From NCBI GenBank assembly GCA_964457755.1, contig CAYWGC010000004.1, forward strand, positions 1-64,000: a stretch of DNA of 64,000 nt. Direction: 5' to 3'. The translations under genes and the position numbers were made by a program. The stretch's first letter is position 1; the number at the start of each line of letters is the position of its first letter. This document shows positions 44,577 through 54,180 of this stretch, one piece after another. The stretch is from Tharpella sp964457755 (lineage in GTDB: Bacteria; Desulfobacterota; Anaeroferrophillalia; Anaeroferrophillales; Tharpellaceae). The notes under the pieces were generated by a model. That model had not been told where the DNA came from. It saw nothing but the letters and a program-made list of their open reading frames with translations, and ran no database searches.

Positions 44577-44697
44577 TACCGCGATTGGGGTCATTGCTGG
44601 TATAAGGTGCGTCAGCACCCCAGCTTTGACCCCGTTTATGAGGGCGAAGCGATGTCCGCCGCTGTTAGTTATAGCTTTAAGGTGGGTCGCTGAATAG
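44577..44697. repeat. Structured dispersed repeat, copy 2, abutting the ndk stop
   Basis: GGGGTCATTGCTGG (44587-44600) pairs with CCAGCTTTGACCCC (44620-44633) except two central bases, with GGTGC/GCACC inside. The outer part shares GGGCGAAGC, CTTTA, GGGT and CTGAATAGTTA with the copy at 41214-41357. The last TTA is the complement of the ndk stop, as at recO. Confidence 0.65.
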
Positions 44698-45120
44698 TTA
44701 TAGATTAACAATCTCAAGTTGAGGAAAGAAGTAGCCAATCTCTTCGCGAGCGGTCTCCGGAGCATCGGAACCATGTACGGCATTTTTTTCGATGTCGGTA
44801 GCAAAACGTTTACGCAGAGTGCCTTCAGCAGCTTCAGCCGGGTTGGTGGCGCCCATCAGCTCGCGGTTTTTACTGATCGCATTCTCGCCGCTCAAAATCA
44901 TGATGACGGCCGGGCCTGAAGACATAAAATCGGTCAGGCTGTCAAAAAAAGGGCGCTCACTATGGACTGCATAGAAGCCTTGAGCTTCACGTTTACTCAT
45001 ATGAATCATTTTGAGAGCGGCGATTTTTAGGCCGTTGCTGGCAAAGCAATCGATGATCTGGCCAATAGCACCTTTAGCAACAGCATCAGGTTTGATCATT
45101 GATAAAGTTTGTTCAATCAT
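44698..45120 (-). CDS. ndk: Nucleoside diphosphate kinase
   Basis: 140 residues. The start IEQTLSMIKPDAVAKG and the active-site His in AVHGSDAPETA (about 115-118) are typical. It balances NTP pools by ping-pong phosphotransfer. The stop codon lies at the edge of a structured repeat. Upstream is the divergent fliJ. Confidence 0.97.
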   Translation of the reverse strand: MIEQTLSMIKPDAVAKGAIGQIIDCFASNGLKIAALKMIHMSKREAQGFYAVHSERPFFDSLTDFMSSGPAVIMILSGENAISKNRELMGATNPAEAAEGTLRKRFATDIEKNAVHGSDAPETAREEIGYFFPQLEIVNL

Positions 45121-45298
45121 ACTATACTTCCTCTTAGAATTTTGTTAGGGTTGTCAGAATTGATGATTTGCGGTAGATTTTAAGTGTATATCAGATAGAA
45201 AATTCAAATGTCTCCTGAAGTCGGGGCTGATTTACGTTATCGCTTATTTTTTGTCAATCTTTTTTGGTCGTTATTGAGGTTTTCCAAGTTGGTGAGAG

Positions 45299-45739
45299 AT
45301 GTTTAAGTTTTCCCTTGAAACAGTTCTGAAACATCGCCAGGTTCGTGAGGAGAACGCATCTATTGTGCTAACTGAAGTGACCGAAAGGTTGCAGCAGCTG
45401 CGTGATAATCTTAAGCGTCTCCAGGCTTTGCAAAAAGATGAGTTGAACTCCAGCCAGGTGGCTCTGGAGAGAGGTGTGCCAATTGCGGAGATGGAACTTT
45501 TTCGTTTCCGTGAGGTTAAAGTGATGCATGAGATCAGTGCGCTTGTTCATCTTGCCCAGGATACCGAGAAAGAGAGGTTGGAGAAAGAAGAGGAACTTCT
45601 CTCTCGGGTCAAGGATCGTCGACTGTTGGAGCGCTTGCGGGAAGATCATTTTCTGGCCTATAAACAAAAAAATGAAAAACTCGAACTGCGGAGTCTTGAT
45701 GAAATTGCAGTTATCCGGGCTGCTCGCCTGAAAAAATAA
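45299..45739 (+). CDS. fliJ: Flagellar export protein FliJ
   Basis: 146 residues, almost all helical coiled coil: MFKFSLETVLKHRQVREE at the start, then charged heptads to the end. FliJ acts with the FliI ATPase in the flagellar type III export apparatus. No fliI lies upstream; the gene opens a flagellar run of motE-like, fliK, flgD and flgE. Call rests on length, coiled coil and position. Confidence 0.85.
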   Translation: MFKFSLETVLKHRQVREENASIVLTEVTERLQQLRDNLKRLQALQKDELNSSQVALERGVPIAEMELFRFREVKVMHEISALVHLAQDTEKERLEKEEELLSRVKDRRLLERLREDHFLAYKQKNEKLELRSLDEIAVIRAARLKK

Positions 45740-45918
45740 TCCCTTCTTAATTAGGGCTCGGCAATCTTTTCCTGGTCTGTTTTTTTCTTTTCTAAAAGAG
45801 TTGTTTTTTCCTGTTTCAGTTCTCGTCTAATTATTTTTGTGGAGCATATTTTTCTTCGCGATGCGAGCTATTATTGTTTAATTTAAAAGGGTTATATAGT
45901 TGTGACTGGTTTTTTAAC

Positions 45919-45954
45919 AATAATACCAATGTCTGATGAGATATTGGTATTATT
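45919..45954. repeat. Perfect 12-bp inverted repeat overlapping a sigma54 promoter
   Basis: AATAATACCAAT (45919-45930) and ATTGGTATTATT (45943-45954) with a 12-base loop. The right arm contains the -24 box of the promoter at 45945-45960. Confidence 0.7.
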
Positions 45955-45960
45955 GTTGCA
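45945..45960 (+). promoter_or_regulatory. Sigma54 (-24/-12) promoter upstream of the motE-like gene
   Basis: TGGTATTATTGTTGCA fits the -24/-12 consensus with right spacing and shares TGGTAT and TTGCA with the pilA promoter. The expected start is near 45972, about 60 bases before the gene. Sigma54 control of hook genes is common. Confidence 0.75.
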
Positions 45961-46030
45961 AATGTCTGCATGTAAACTCGAATCAGGGTCATTTTTTCCT
46001 GGTAAGATAAATTTTTAGAATGGTTGATTT

Positions 46031-46573
46031 GTGAAGATGAGAGAAATTTCGTTATCTACTGGTGGTTTTTGCCGAGTTGTTAAACAGCTGAGAGTTGTTT
46101 CTCTTTTGCTATCCTTTATCTTATTGTCAATGGTGACATCTTTACCTCTTCTAGCTGAAGAGTCGGGCCAGAATGAAAATTTACTCGATTTGGTGACTCT
46201 CTTAAAAGAGAAAGAGGCGGCCCTCGAAAGTCGCGAAGCCGCATTGGCTGAAAAAGAGATTCGTATAGAAATGTTGCAAAAGGAGTTACAGACTCAAGAA
46301 CGTGAAATGTTGGAGATTCGGGTTTCAGCTGAAAAAACAATGGCTGATTTAAAGGCCTTGAAAGAAGAAGATCTAAGTCGTTTGGTTGAGGTCTATAGCG
46401 CTATGAAACCTGATGCTGCAGCACCTCTTTTAAGTGAGTTGAAGTTGAACTCGGCCGTGGAAGTAATACTGCGAATGCCAGTCAAGAAATCAGCTAAACT
46501 GTTGAGTGCGGTCGAATCTGAACGGGCGATAGCGATTTCCCGGGCGATAACGGAACTGAAATCAACCGAATGA
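46031..46573 (+). CDS. MotE-like flagellar chaperone (MgtE N-domain-like)
   Basis: 180 residues. An N-terminal signal or anchor (about 20-42) leads into a coiled coil (about 55-115) and a C-terminal helical repeat like the N domain of MgtE (LVEVYSAMKPDAAAPLL, VILRMPVKKSAKLLSAV). This is the layout of MotE, which stabilises MotC in some bacteria, and is common between fliJ and fliK. GTG start; ATG at 46037 is possible. Confidence 0.75.
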   Translation: MKMREISLSTGGFCRVVKQLRVVSLLLSFILLSMVTSLPLLAEESGQNENLLDLVTLLKEKEAALESREAALAEKEIRIEMLQKELQTQEREMLEIRVSAEKTMADLKALKEEDLSRLVEVYSAMKPDAAAPLLSELKLNSAVEVILRMPVKKSAKLLSAVESERAIAISRAITELKSTE

Positions 46574-46671
46574 AACTGGTACTGGATGATTGAAGTACTA
46601 ACCAGAATTAATTTTTGGCAGATCTATAAGTTTACAAATGAGTTTTTCGATTAGTTGTTTGAGGTACGGTT

Positions 46672-48585
46672 GTGGGAAATATTGAAATGACAATTTTGGC
46701 TGTAGTGACTTCTGGGGATGCTTATAGCCGCGGAGAACTATCCCGTTCTAATGCACAAGACCAAGACGAAGGTGGCTTTGCCGAGGTTTTGGTGGGGCAA
46801 CAGGAGAGCTTTGAAGTTGATTCGGAAAACGACAAAATCCCACCAGCCAAACAAAAACCTAAACAAACTGATAAAGTTGATCCTGTGGAGAGAAATCGGA
46901 TAAATGCTGAGGGTTCCGAAGATGCTGATGTCGAAATAGAAGGAGATAATCTTTTTCAGGAAGTGCCTTTTCAGAAAGCATCAACTGAAGAGATATCTTT
47001 TGATGAAAAAGCATTTCGAGTAGTTGAGAGCGAAGGCAAGGAGGCTGAAAACCTTGATCGACAGTCTGGGTTCTCCGATTTGCTGGTAAAAAATGATGAT
47101 TTGTTGGTGGAGGTTGAGGGACGTGATGATGGGGCTCAGGTTTCTTTTATAGGAGATTCAGTTGCCGGGGAAAATTCTGGGGTGGAAGGTGCCGCTGTGA
47201 CTGATAATTTTATTCTGGAAAACAGTGATCCTGTTAAGGTCGACGAAACCCTGACATTAATTAATCCAGGTGCTAATAAAAACGATATCGGGAGTCTTGC
47301 AGGTAAAGTTGATACGTTGATGCAAAAGAGTGTGGGCTCAACTATTCCAAGTGATGAAGCGGGTTCCATATCACTGGCAGAAGATGGGGGCTTTGGGTTT
47401 CAATCAGTAGAGTCTGTGAAATCAGAGGCAAACAATGATTTAGAAGAAAATTTTGTGCAAGTCGATAACGAGCCAATAGCGCTCAAAGATAATCAAGAAT
47501 CGGTTATTGTGACGGCAGCATCTGCCGATCTGAAGGTTGAAGGTGAGGCTCCCCGACAAGTAAAAGATGGTCATGAATCTCTGTTTGATATTCCACCTTC
47601 TAAGGAGAATATCTCGCAAAATGGCAGGGTTGCAGCAGAAATTTCTGAAGATGTTCAAATCCATATTAATAATGAGTCTGCTGTTGCAAAAGCCAAGTCG
47701 GAAAATAGTATTGTTCGACCTGGTCAAAGAGCGCGAGCTGCGGCACTTACAGGTGACGAAACAGGTGTAGTACATCTCCAGGGGAGAGCCCGGGAAAACC
47801 AATCCACTCTTACTTCGAATGATCAACAGCACCTGAAAGATTTTTCCGAGTTTAAGGCAGATGCCGGTGATGGTGAAAAGTTTTCATTTTCGGAAATAAG
47901 TAAAGAGACTTTTGCGGACCAAGTCACTTTGTCATCATCGCTTGAGTCAGTAATAAAAGAGAAGCATTCTTCTGATCATACTGTCTTGCAATTCGACGAG
48001 ATGGCTGCAGTTCATCTGGAAGCAGGTAAAGATAGTCTGGTTAAAAATAGCTCTAATATTATTTCCACAAAGCCGTTACCCGTCAGTGATGAGAATCTCA
48101 TGGAGCAGATACAATCGGGGCTGGCACGTCAAGCTAAAGGTCGACAGACGGTCACGATCAGGCTCTGGCCTGAAAGTATGGGTAAAGTTGATGTCAAACT
48201 GGTGTTGCGAGATCAGCAGATGTCGGCTACTTTTATGGTCGAACAATCCGATGTCAAAGATGCGATGTTGCGAAAAATTGATAGTTTGCGTGATGGCTTA
48301 AGTCTGCGCGGCATCGATGTTAAAGAGATCGATATTAAGGTGAGTCCAGCCAGATCAGGGGATGGTCCATCGGTGACGGTTGGTGATCAGCATCAGGATA
48401 GCGCAGATGTTTGGCAACAATATCATCAGAATGATTTTTCGCAGTCGAATCAGGGCTCGGGGAGGTCAGGCAGTGGTGAAAATGGAAGTAACGATTCTCT
48501 CTTATTATCTGACAATTTAGCTGAAGGTATCCCTTCAATAATGGATAGTGGTGCGGTTTCGGGATCTTTGCATATTACGGCTTAA
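46672..48585 (+). CDS. fliK: Flagellar hook-length control protein
   Basis: 637 residues. A long acidic, low-complexity region fills the first 450 residues, as expected of the ruler part. The C-terminal Flg_hook domain is clear: VTIRLWPESMGKVDVKLVL and the following MSATFMVEQSDVKDAML helices (about 500-560). FliK measures hook length and switches export specificity. GTG start with GAGG 7 bases upstream. Confidence 0.87.
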   Translation: MGNIEMTILAVVTSGDAYSRGELSRSNAQDQDEGGFAEVLVGQQESFEVDSENDKIPPAKQKPKQTDKVDPVERNRINAEGSEDADVEIEGDNLFQEVPFQKASTEEISFDEKAFRVVESEGKEAENLDRQSGFSDLLVKNDDLLVEVEGRDDGAQVSFIGDSVAGENSGVEGAAVTDNFILENSDPVKVDETLTLINPGANKNDIGSLAGKVDTLMQKSVGSTIPSDEAGSISLAEDGGFGFQSVESVKSEANNDLEENFVQVDNEPIALKDNQESVIVTAASADLKVEGEAPRQVKDGHESLFDIPPSKENISQNGRVAAEISEDVQIHINNESAVAKAKSENSIVRPGQRARAAALTGDETGVVHLQGRARENQSTLTSNDQQHLKDFSEFKADAGDGEKFSFSEISKETFADQVTLSSSLESVIKEKHSSDHTVLQFDEMAAVHLEAGKDSLVKNSSNIISTKPLPVSDENLMEQIQSGLARQAKGRQTVTIRLWPESMGKVDVKLVLRDQQMSATFMVEQSDVKDAMLRKIDSLRDGLSLRGIDVKEIDIKVSPARSGDGPSVTVGDQHQDSADVWQQYHQNDFSQSNQGSGRSGSGENGSNDSLLLSDNLAEGIPSIMDSGAVSGSLHITA

Positions 48586-48620
48586 GCATTTCAGAGTAAA
48601 TTTATATTGAGGTATTAGCT

Positions 48621-49328
48621 ATGACAATGTTCAATCCTACTGTTGGTATCGTAGAAGGTGCCACTTACAGTGATCCTTTTGCTGTTCCTGTAAAAAACAA
48701 GTCAGATGATGTCAATAAAGAGGAGTTTCTTCTTCTCTTAGTAGAGCAGCTTAAAAATCAAGATCCTCTGGAGCCCATGGATGGCACTGATTTTACAGCG
48801 CAACTGGCACAATTCAGTTCTCTGGAACAGCAGACCGCCATGAATGACAATCTGGCGCTCTTGCAGGATTATTCGGCGACTTTGAACCGTTTGAGCGCGC
48901 TTGATATGATTGGCAAAAAGGTTGAGTTTGATGGAGGTGGGGCCGGCTCAGCGACAATTAATGGCGATGGCCAGCCGATACCGTTAAATTTTGAACTTAC
49001 CGATAGTGCACAAGAGGTTGTGTTTGATATATATAATGATGCCGGGGGGCGTGTGGCGACCTTGGAACTTGGTTACTATGATCTGGGTTCACAAAGTTAC
49101 AACTGGAACGGCAAGGATGCCGATGGCAATGCCTTGGCCGAAGGGAACTATACTTTCGACGTGGTTGCCAGAGATGAATTGGGTCAGCTTGTGGGTACAT
49201 CCGTAAATGGTAGTGGTGAAGTGCAGGGGGTTGAAACCGACCGCCAAAATGGAAATACTATGTTGGTGTTAATTGATGGTACTCGGGTTGGAATTGATCA
49301 GGTTATGGGTGTCAGTGCGGCGCTCTGA
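48621..49328 (+). CDS. flgD: Flagellar hook cap protein
   Basis: 235 residues. The N-terminal motif FLLLLVEQLKNQDPLEPMDG and FTAQLAQFSSLEQ is typical; the C-terminal half has the Tudor-like and Fn3-like FLIP parts (YNWNGKDADGNALAEGNYTF). It caps the growing hook so that FlgE can assemble. GAGG precedes the ATG. Co-oriented with fliK and flgE. Confidence 0.95.
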   Translation: MTMFNPTVGIVEGATYSDPFAVPVKNKSDDVNKEEFLLLLVEQLKNQDPLEPMDGTDFTAQLAQFSSLEQQTAMNDNLALLQDYSATLNRLSALDMIGKKVEFDGGGAGSATINGDGQPIPLNFELTDSAQEVVFDIYNDAGGRVATLELGYYDLGSQSYNWNGKDADGNALAEGNYTFDVVARDELGQLVGTSVNGSGEVQGVETDRQNGNTMLVLIDGTRVGIDQVMGVSAAL

Positions 49329-49396
49329 GGCCGCCAAATTTATCAATTTTTAAAATAATATAATCTCTAAAATAATTTATAAAGAAGGAGGCGGTT

Positions 49397-51586
49397 ATGG
49401 CTCTTACATCTCTCTATGCCGGAATCAGCGGTTTGAATGTCAATAGTGATGCAATTTCTCTGATTGGTAACAATATCGCCAATAGTAATACGATTGGCTT
49501 TAAATCGGGGCGTATTCAGTTTAAGGATATTGTCAGTAGCAGTCTTGGTGGTGGTACGGCTGGTCAGATCGGCCGTGGAGCGACGACTGGTGGCATCAGT
49601 ACCTTGTTTACCCAGAGTTCATTTGAGACAACCACCCGAGGCACTGATTTGGCGATTGATGGGGATGGTTTTTTCATCGTCGCCGATGGCGCTACCAATT
49701 TCTATACGAGAGCCGGAGATTTTATCTTTGATAAAGAAGGTCTTTTGGTTAATAGCAGTGATCTTGCGGTACAGGGTTGGAAAGTTGATGAAGATGGTCA
49801 GACGTCCGGTGACATCGGCGATATCAATGTCTCCGATGTCTCGTCGTCAAGTAAACCGACATCCAGTGTCAGTTTGGGAGCTAACCTTGATTCAACTGCT
49901 GAAACCAAGCTTGTTCTTAATGATTATAATAATCGTTTCGTCTTGAAGTTTGGTCCCGTTGGAGGTACCACGACCCCAACTTCTGTTGTAGTGTCGCTAA
50001 TTAACGGTACTTACACAGGGGAGACTCTAGCCAATGAGATACAAGCTAAAATTCAGGATGATCCTATCTTTAAAGACGCGACTACTGGTGTCGCTTTACC
50101 TTCAGATTTTACCGTAACGTATAGTAAGGTAACCGGTAAATTTACATTTACCAATAACACCGGTAATCCGGTTGCTCTAGACGTGACCACTGATTCAAAT
50201 TTCGGTCCAGATACCGATATGTCGATGAGAGAAGTACTCGGTCTTGAGATAAAAGATCGTGACACTACTTTAGCTGGGGTTGACAATATTGCGATTGCTA
50301 ATGGAACTAATTTTATTTCTGATGTCCTTCCTAGGCTTAGCGATAAACTTTTTTATGTCAATAATAATAACAATACAATAATTTTCAATATTGGTGCAAT
50401 AGAGTATCAAGCCAATATTGCGGTGCAGGCCGATCCTTACACATCCCTTTTTACCAGGGATATAGTAGCTCCGAACGCAAAAGTGCCAGCCGCAGATTCC
50501 ATGGCTATAGCATTGGCTGCGGCAATGAACGGAGCAACTCAGACCAGTGATGGGGTAACAGCATTGGTGGATCCTGCGATGTTTTCAGTTGATTATGATG
50601 ATGAAAGCGGAAAATTTACGATAATTGCTGGTTCAACTACGGTTTTTGACGAGGTTCGTTTTAAATGGGGAGATGAGCGGACATCAGCTGAGCAGTTGGT
50701 GGGTTTTGCTAGTGAATATGATCCCAATAATACGAAGACAGTAACCAGTTTTACAATTACAGGTAATGTTGTTGGAACTAGTGGGAGCGTTGAGAGCGTG
50801 TTTTCGCCAAATACGGTTTTTGACCCCACTGCTGCAACCTATTCTACTGCCATGAATGTCTATGATACCTTGGGCTCACCCCATACGGTGACGGTTTATT
50901 TCAAGAAACAGGGGAGTAATCAGTGGGAATGGCATGCTGTGATGAATAGTTCCAGTCTCGATAACGGGATTCCCAGTGATGATGGCAGTGACCGTCTTAT
51001 GGAGGTAGGTTCCGGTGGGACTCTTGAGTTTAATTCGAATGGCTCTTTAAAAAGTGAATCCGGCCATAATGATGTCTACTTCAATTTTGCCGGGGGGGCA
51101 ACCCTAATGCAGGAGATCGATGTCAACTTTGGAGATAGTACCATTGAAGGTGGGAGTGGTCTTGACGGAACGACCCAGTATGCTGACTCTTCCGCTACCT
51201 TCTCTCAAACCCAGGACGGTTTTCCGGCCGGTTCGCTCTCAGGGGTGAATATTTCTTCAGATGGTTTAATCTCAGGTATTTTCTCCAATGGTGAGATAAA
51301 GGCCTTAGCCCGGCTCGCTTTGGCCATGTTTAACAGTCCATGGGGGTTAGAGAAGAAGGGCGATAACGTCTGGGCCGAAACCATTGCTTCCGGGAATGTC
51401 AGTGTCGGATTGCCGGGCTCCGCCGGACGCGGAACCATTGCTTCCAACTCACTGGAACAGTCTAACGTCGATATTGCAACCGAATTTGTCAAAATGATTG
51501 CCGCTCAACGCGCCTTCCAGGCCAACGCCAAGATGATAACCACCAGCGATGAACTGCTCAATGAAGTAGTTAACTTGAAGCGGTAA
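49397..51586 (+). CDS. flgE: Flagellar hook protein
   Basis: 729 residues, longer than the roughly 400 of enteric FlgE; the extra length lies in variable middle domains. N-terminal rod motif SLYAGISGLNVNSDAISLIG and NNIANSNTIGFKS; C-terminal NVDIATEFVKMIAAQRAFQ and the final MITTSDELLNEVVNL helix are conserved. AAGGAGG lies right before the ATG. A strong terminator follows beyond a repeat. Confidence 0.95.
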   Translation: MALTSLYAGISGLNVNSDAISLIGNNIANSNTIGFKSGRIQFKDIVSSSLGGGTAGQIGRGATTGGISTLFTQSSFETTTRGTDLAIDGDGFFIVADGATNFYTRAGDFIFDKEGLLVNSSDLAVQGWKVDEDGQTSGDIGDINVSDVSSSSKPTSSVSLGANLDSTAETKLVLNDYNNRFVLKFGPVGGTTTPTSVVVSLINGTYTGETLANEIQAKIQDDPIFKDATTGVALPSDFTVTYSKVTGKFTFTNNTGNPVALDVTTDSNFGPDTDMSMREVLGLEIKDRDTTLAGVDNIAIANGTNFISDVLPRLSDKLFYVNNNNNTIIFNIGAIEYQANIAVQADPYTSLFTRDIVAPNAKVPAADSMAIALAAAMNGATQTSDGVTALVDPAMFSVDYDDESGKFTIIAGSTTVFDEVRFKWGDERTSAEQLVGFASEYDPNNTKTVTSFTITGNVVGTSGSVESVFSPNTVFDPTAATYSTAMNVYDTLGSPHTVTVYFKKQGSNQWEWHAVMNSSSLDNGIPSDDGSDRLMEVGSGGTLEFNSNGSLKSESGHNDVYFNFAGGATLMQEIDVNFGDSTIEGGSGLDGTTQYADSSATFSQTQDGFPAGSLSGVNISSDGLISGIFSNGEIKALARLALAMFNSPWGLEKKGDNVWAETIASGNVSVGLPGSAGRGTIASNSLEQSNVDIATEFVKMIAAQRAFQANAKMITTSDELLNEVVNLKR

Positions 51587-51650
51587 AGGGTGAGTGGGTA
51601 AGTGGTTGTTTGCGGATAATGCTTAAAGATAACGCTTGTATGATACTGAT

Positions 51651-51780
51651 TCTGAGGGCAAAGTTAAATATTCAGATGCTAGGCGAGCAACGCCTGAGGA
51701 GCGAGGCGTACATTAAGTACGCCGTAGTTGACGAAGGTGTTGCTCAACGACGCAGATGGATGTTGAACTTTGTCCTTAGA
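51651..51780. repeat. Palindromic dispersed-type repeat of about 130 bases
   Basis: The outer arms, 51651-51679 and 51752-51780, are imperfect inverted repeats beginning TCTGAGGGCAAAGTT and ending AACTTTGTCCTTAGA. The centre is a perfect hairpin, GGCGTAC (51705-51711) and GTACGCC (51717-51723). It looks like a mobile or REP-type element; no coding capacity. Confidence 0.7.
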
Positions 51781-51792
51781 TTATAATTTTCT

Positions 51793-51832
51793 AAAGGGGG
51801 TAGATTTAAGGTCTACCCCCTTTACTTTTTTT
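51793..51832 (+). terminator. Rho-independent terminator of the flagellar operon
   Basis: AAAGGGGGTAGA (51793-51804) pairs with TCTACCCCCTTT (51812-51823), followed by AC and seven Ts. Confidence 0.93.
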
Positions 51833-51917
51833 GAGGCTTTGACTAGGTTAGCTTGCGAGGTTCGTTAAAAAAGGCTTGATAAACAAAAGCCGGATAAGGG
51901 CTTTGGAGGTTTCTCGG

Positions 51918-52598
51918 ATGAAAGTACTGGTGGTTGAAGATGAACAGAAAGTTGCCAATTTCTTGCAGAAAGGTCTCAAGGAAGAGCAATATGTCGTTGA
52001 CGTTGCCTACGACGGTCTTGAAGGGGAGAGTCTGGCCCTAGAGAATGAGTATGACTTGATTCTTCTTGATGTGATGTTGCCGGGAAAAGATGGGGTTTTG
52101 ATCCTTGAATCTCTGCGGGCTCGTAAAGTAGAGACCCCGGTTATCATGTTGACAGCCAAGGATATGGTGGTCGATAAACTCAAAGGTTTTGAAGCGGGTT
52201 GTGATGATTATATCCCTAAACCCTTCTCTTTCGAGGAATTGCTGGCTCGTATTCGAGCCGTTTTACGCCGGCGTAGTGGGGCCAGTAGTAATGTTCTCAA
52301 CTTTGCGGACCTGACTCTTGACCTGATCTCGCATAAGGTGATTCGCGGGGGCAAAGAGATTGAACTTACAGCCAAAGAGTATTCCTTGATGGAGTATTTA
52401 ATGCGCAATCCAAACCGGGTTTTAACGCGTACCATGATCACCCAGCACGTATGGGACTATAATTTTGACAGTTTTACTAATGTTATCGATGTTTATGTCA
52501 ATTATCTGCGTAATAAAGTTGATCGCGGCTTTCCGCAGAAGTTGATCCATACGGTTCGCGGGGTTGGTTATATTCTGAAAGAGGGCGGAAAGAAGTGA
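51918..52598 (+). CDS. OmpR-family response regulator
   Basis: 226 residues from the ATG at 51918, supported by GGAGG at 51905-51909. Receiver domain with MKVLVVEDEQ, phosphoacceptor Asp in LILLDVMLPGKDG, and conserved Thr and Lys (MLTAKD, PKPFSFEELLAR). The winged-helix output domain ends with HTVRGVGYIL. Closest in look to CusR/CopR-type regulators. The stop overlaps the GTG of the kinase. Confidence 0.92.
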   Translation: MKVLVVEDEQKVANFLQKGLKEEQYVVDVAYDGLEGESLALENEYDLILLDVMLPGKDGVLILESLRARKVETPVIMLTAKDMVVDKLKGFEAGCDDYIPKPFSFEELLARIRAVLRRRSGASSNVLNFADLTLDLISHKVIRGGKEIELTAKEYSLMEYLMRNPNRVLTRTMITQHVWDYNFDSFTNVIDVYVNYLRNKVDRGFPQKLIHTVRGVGYILKEGGKK

Positions 52599-54055
52599 GG
52601 CCAGTTAGTATCCGAGTCAAACTGACGGCTTGGTATGTGTTGGTTTTCGGTGTGGTGCTGGCCTGCTTTTGCATCAGTATTTATGTCATGATGGAGAGTA
52701 AGCTTCTCCACTCGGTTGATCGTCGTTTACAGACTATGGCCGAGCTTATCTCTAAGACTGAGCTTTGCGCTGTCCCCAACTTTTTGCCACCCGATTTTGA
52801 GCGCCGCCTGAACCGGATTTTTGGTACCCGTCCGGTTGGTAAATTTGTTCGGGTGCTTGATCTCTCCGGCGAGATCGGTTCGCGTACTGATAATCTTGAA
52901 GATGACAAGATTCCAGTCAATAAGGATCTTGTCCGGGAGGTTGTCGCCACTGGCGAAGTTCTCTATGAGACCCAGTATCCGCTGGGCCCCAAAATGCCGA
53001 TCCGTTTTATCAATTTTCCGGTAAAAAGTTTTAAGGGCAATAAGGTGCGCGGGGTTGTGCAAGTGGGAACTTCACTTGAATTTGTTCGCGAGTCGATGAG
53101 CAACCTGGTGGTTGTTTTTTTAATTTTGGTGCCCAGTCTACTCTTTGTTGCAGGTGTCGTTGGTCTCTTTCTGGCTGGTAAAGCCTTAAAGCCGATTCGG
53201 GAGATTGCCCGAACCACTCGCCATATCACGGTTAATAATCTTGAAGAGCGGATTACGGTACCGGTGGCCCGCGATGATGTCGGGCAGTTGGCAGCGACTA
53301 TCAATGGCATGCTGGATCGCCTCTCACTCTCATTTCAGAAAATTACCCAATTTACAGCTGACGCTTCACATGAACTTAGAACACCGTTGACGATAATGCG
53401 GGGTGAGCTTGAAATTGCTCTGCGCGGCGAGCGCTCAGTTGAAGATTATCTTGAAACTTTAGGGAGTAGTCTCGAAGAGGTTGAGCGCATGTCTAAGATT
53501 GTCAATGATCTGCTACTGCTTTCAAAAAGTGATATGGGCCAAGAGGTGTTACACTGTGATCTGGTTGATTTGCGGGTTTTGTTGACCAATCTTCTTTCTC
53601 ATTTCAAGATTCTTGCCGATGAACAGCAGATTCAGTTAGGCAGCACTTTGGCTGAGGTTGAAACGGTTTTTGGTGATCAACTTAGATTGCGGCAACTATT
53701 AGTTAATCTTTTGACCAATGCGATTCGCTACACTCCGGTCGGCGGTAAGATTAATCTTACCCTGAAAGGTTGCGATGGTGGTGTTGAAATTGCGATTGCC
53801 GATACCGGGATTGGGATTCCGGCTGAAGATATTCCGCGTATCTTTGATCGTTTTTATCGTGCCGATAAGGCTCGTAGCCGGCAATATGGTGGTAGTGGCT
53901 TAGGTTTGAGTATTGTTAAATGGATTGTCGATGCTCATCAAGGGACGATTAAGGTTGATAGTGTGGTTGGTGAAGGTAGCGTTTTCCGGGTTGTGCTGCC
54001 AGCGGGTAGAGAAACGGAGAAGATAGAAATTAAGGAAAAAATAATTTCTATCTAA
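52595..54055 (+). CDS. Sensor histidine kinase, CusS/heavy-metal-sensor-like
   Basis: 486 residues. Two membrane spans (about 10-32 and 165-190) enclose a periplasmic sensor domain; HAMP, HisKA with phosphoacceptor His in ADASHELRTPL, and an ATPase domain with N box (NLLTNAIRYTP), DTGIGIP and GSGLGLS boxes follow. Starts at GTG overlapping the regulator stop. The stimulus is unknown; htrA comes next after a terminator, which may hint at envelope stress. Confidence 0.92.
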   Translation: MRPVSIRVKLTAWYVLVFGVVLACFCISIYVMMESKLLHSVDRRLQTMAELISKTELCAVPNFLPPDFERRLNRIFGTRPVGKFVRVLDLSGEIGSRTDNLEDDKIPVNKDLVREVVATGEVLYETQYPLGPKMPIRFINFPVKSFKGNKVRGVVQVGTSLEFVRESMSNLVVVFLILVPSLLFVAGVVGLFLAGKALKPIREIARTTRHITVNNLEERITVPVARDDVGQLAATINGMLDRLSLSFQKITQFTADASHELRTPLTIMRGELEIALRGERSVEDYLETLGSSLEEVERMSKIVNDLLLLSKSDMGQEVLHCDLVDLRVLLTNLLSHFKILADEQQIQLGSTLAEVETVFGDQLRLRQLLVNLLTNAIRYTPVGGKINLTLKGCDGGVEIAIADTGIGIPAEDIPRIFDRFYRADKARSRQYGGSGLGLSIVKWIVDAHQGTIKVDSVVGEGSVFRVVLPAGRETEKIEIKEKIISI

Positions 54056-54180
54056 TGCTTATATAATTTTCACCTGTTATATTGATTTTAAAGAAGCTCC
54101 TTTTCTTCCTTGTTGGCGGCTGACCCCTGACCCCTCCTTGTTTGATTTGCTTAGTTTAAAGTAAATTTTGGGATCAGCCA

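Larger units (their letters stand above)
51587..51917. other. Intergenic region after flgE
   Basis: No gene is seen in this 331-base stretch. It holds a palindromic repeat (51651-51780), a terminator (51793-51832) and the leader of the response regulator. Confidence 0.7.
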
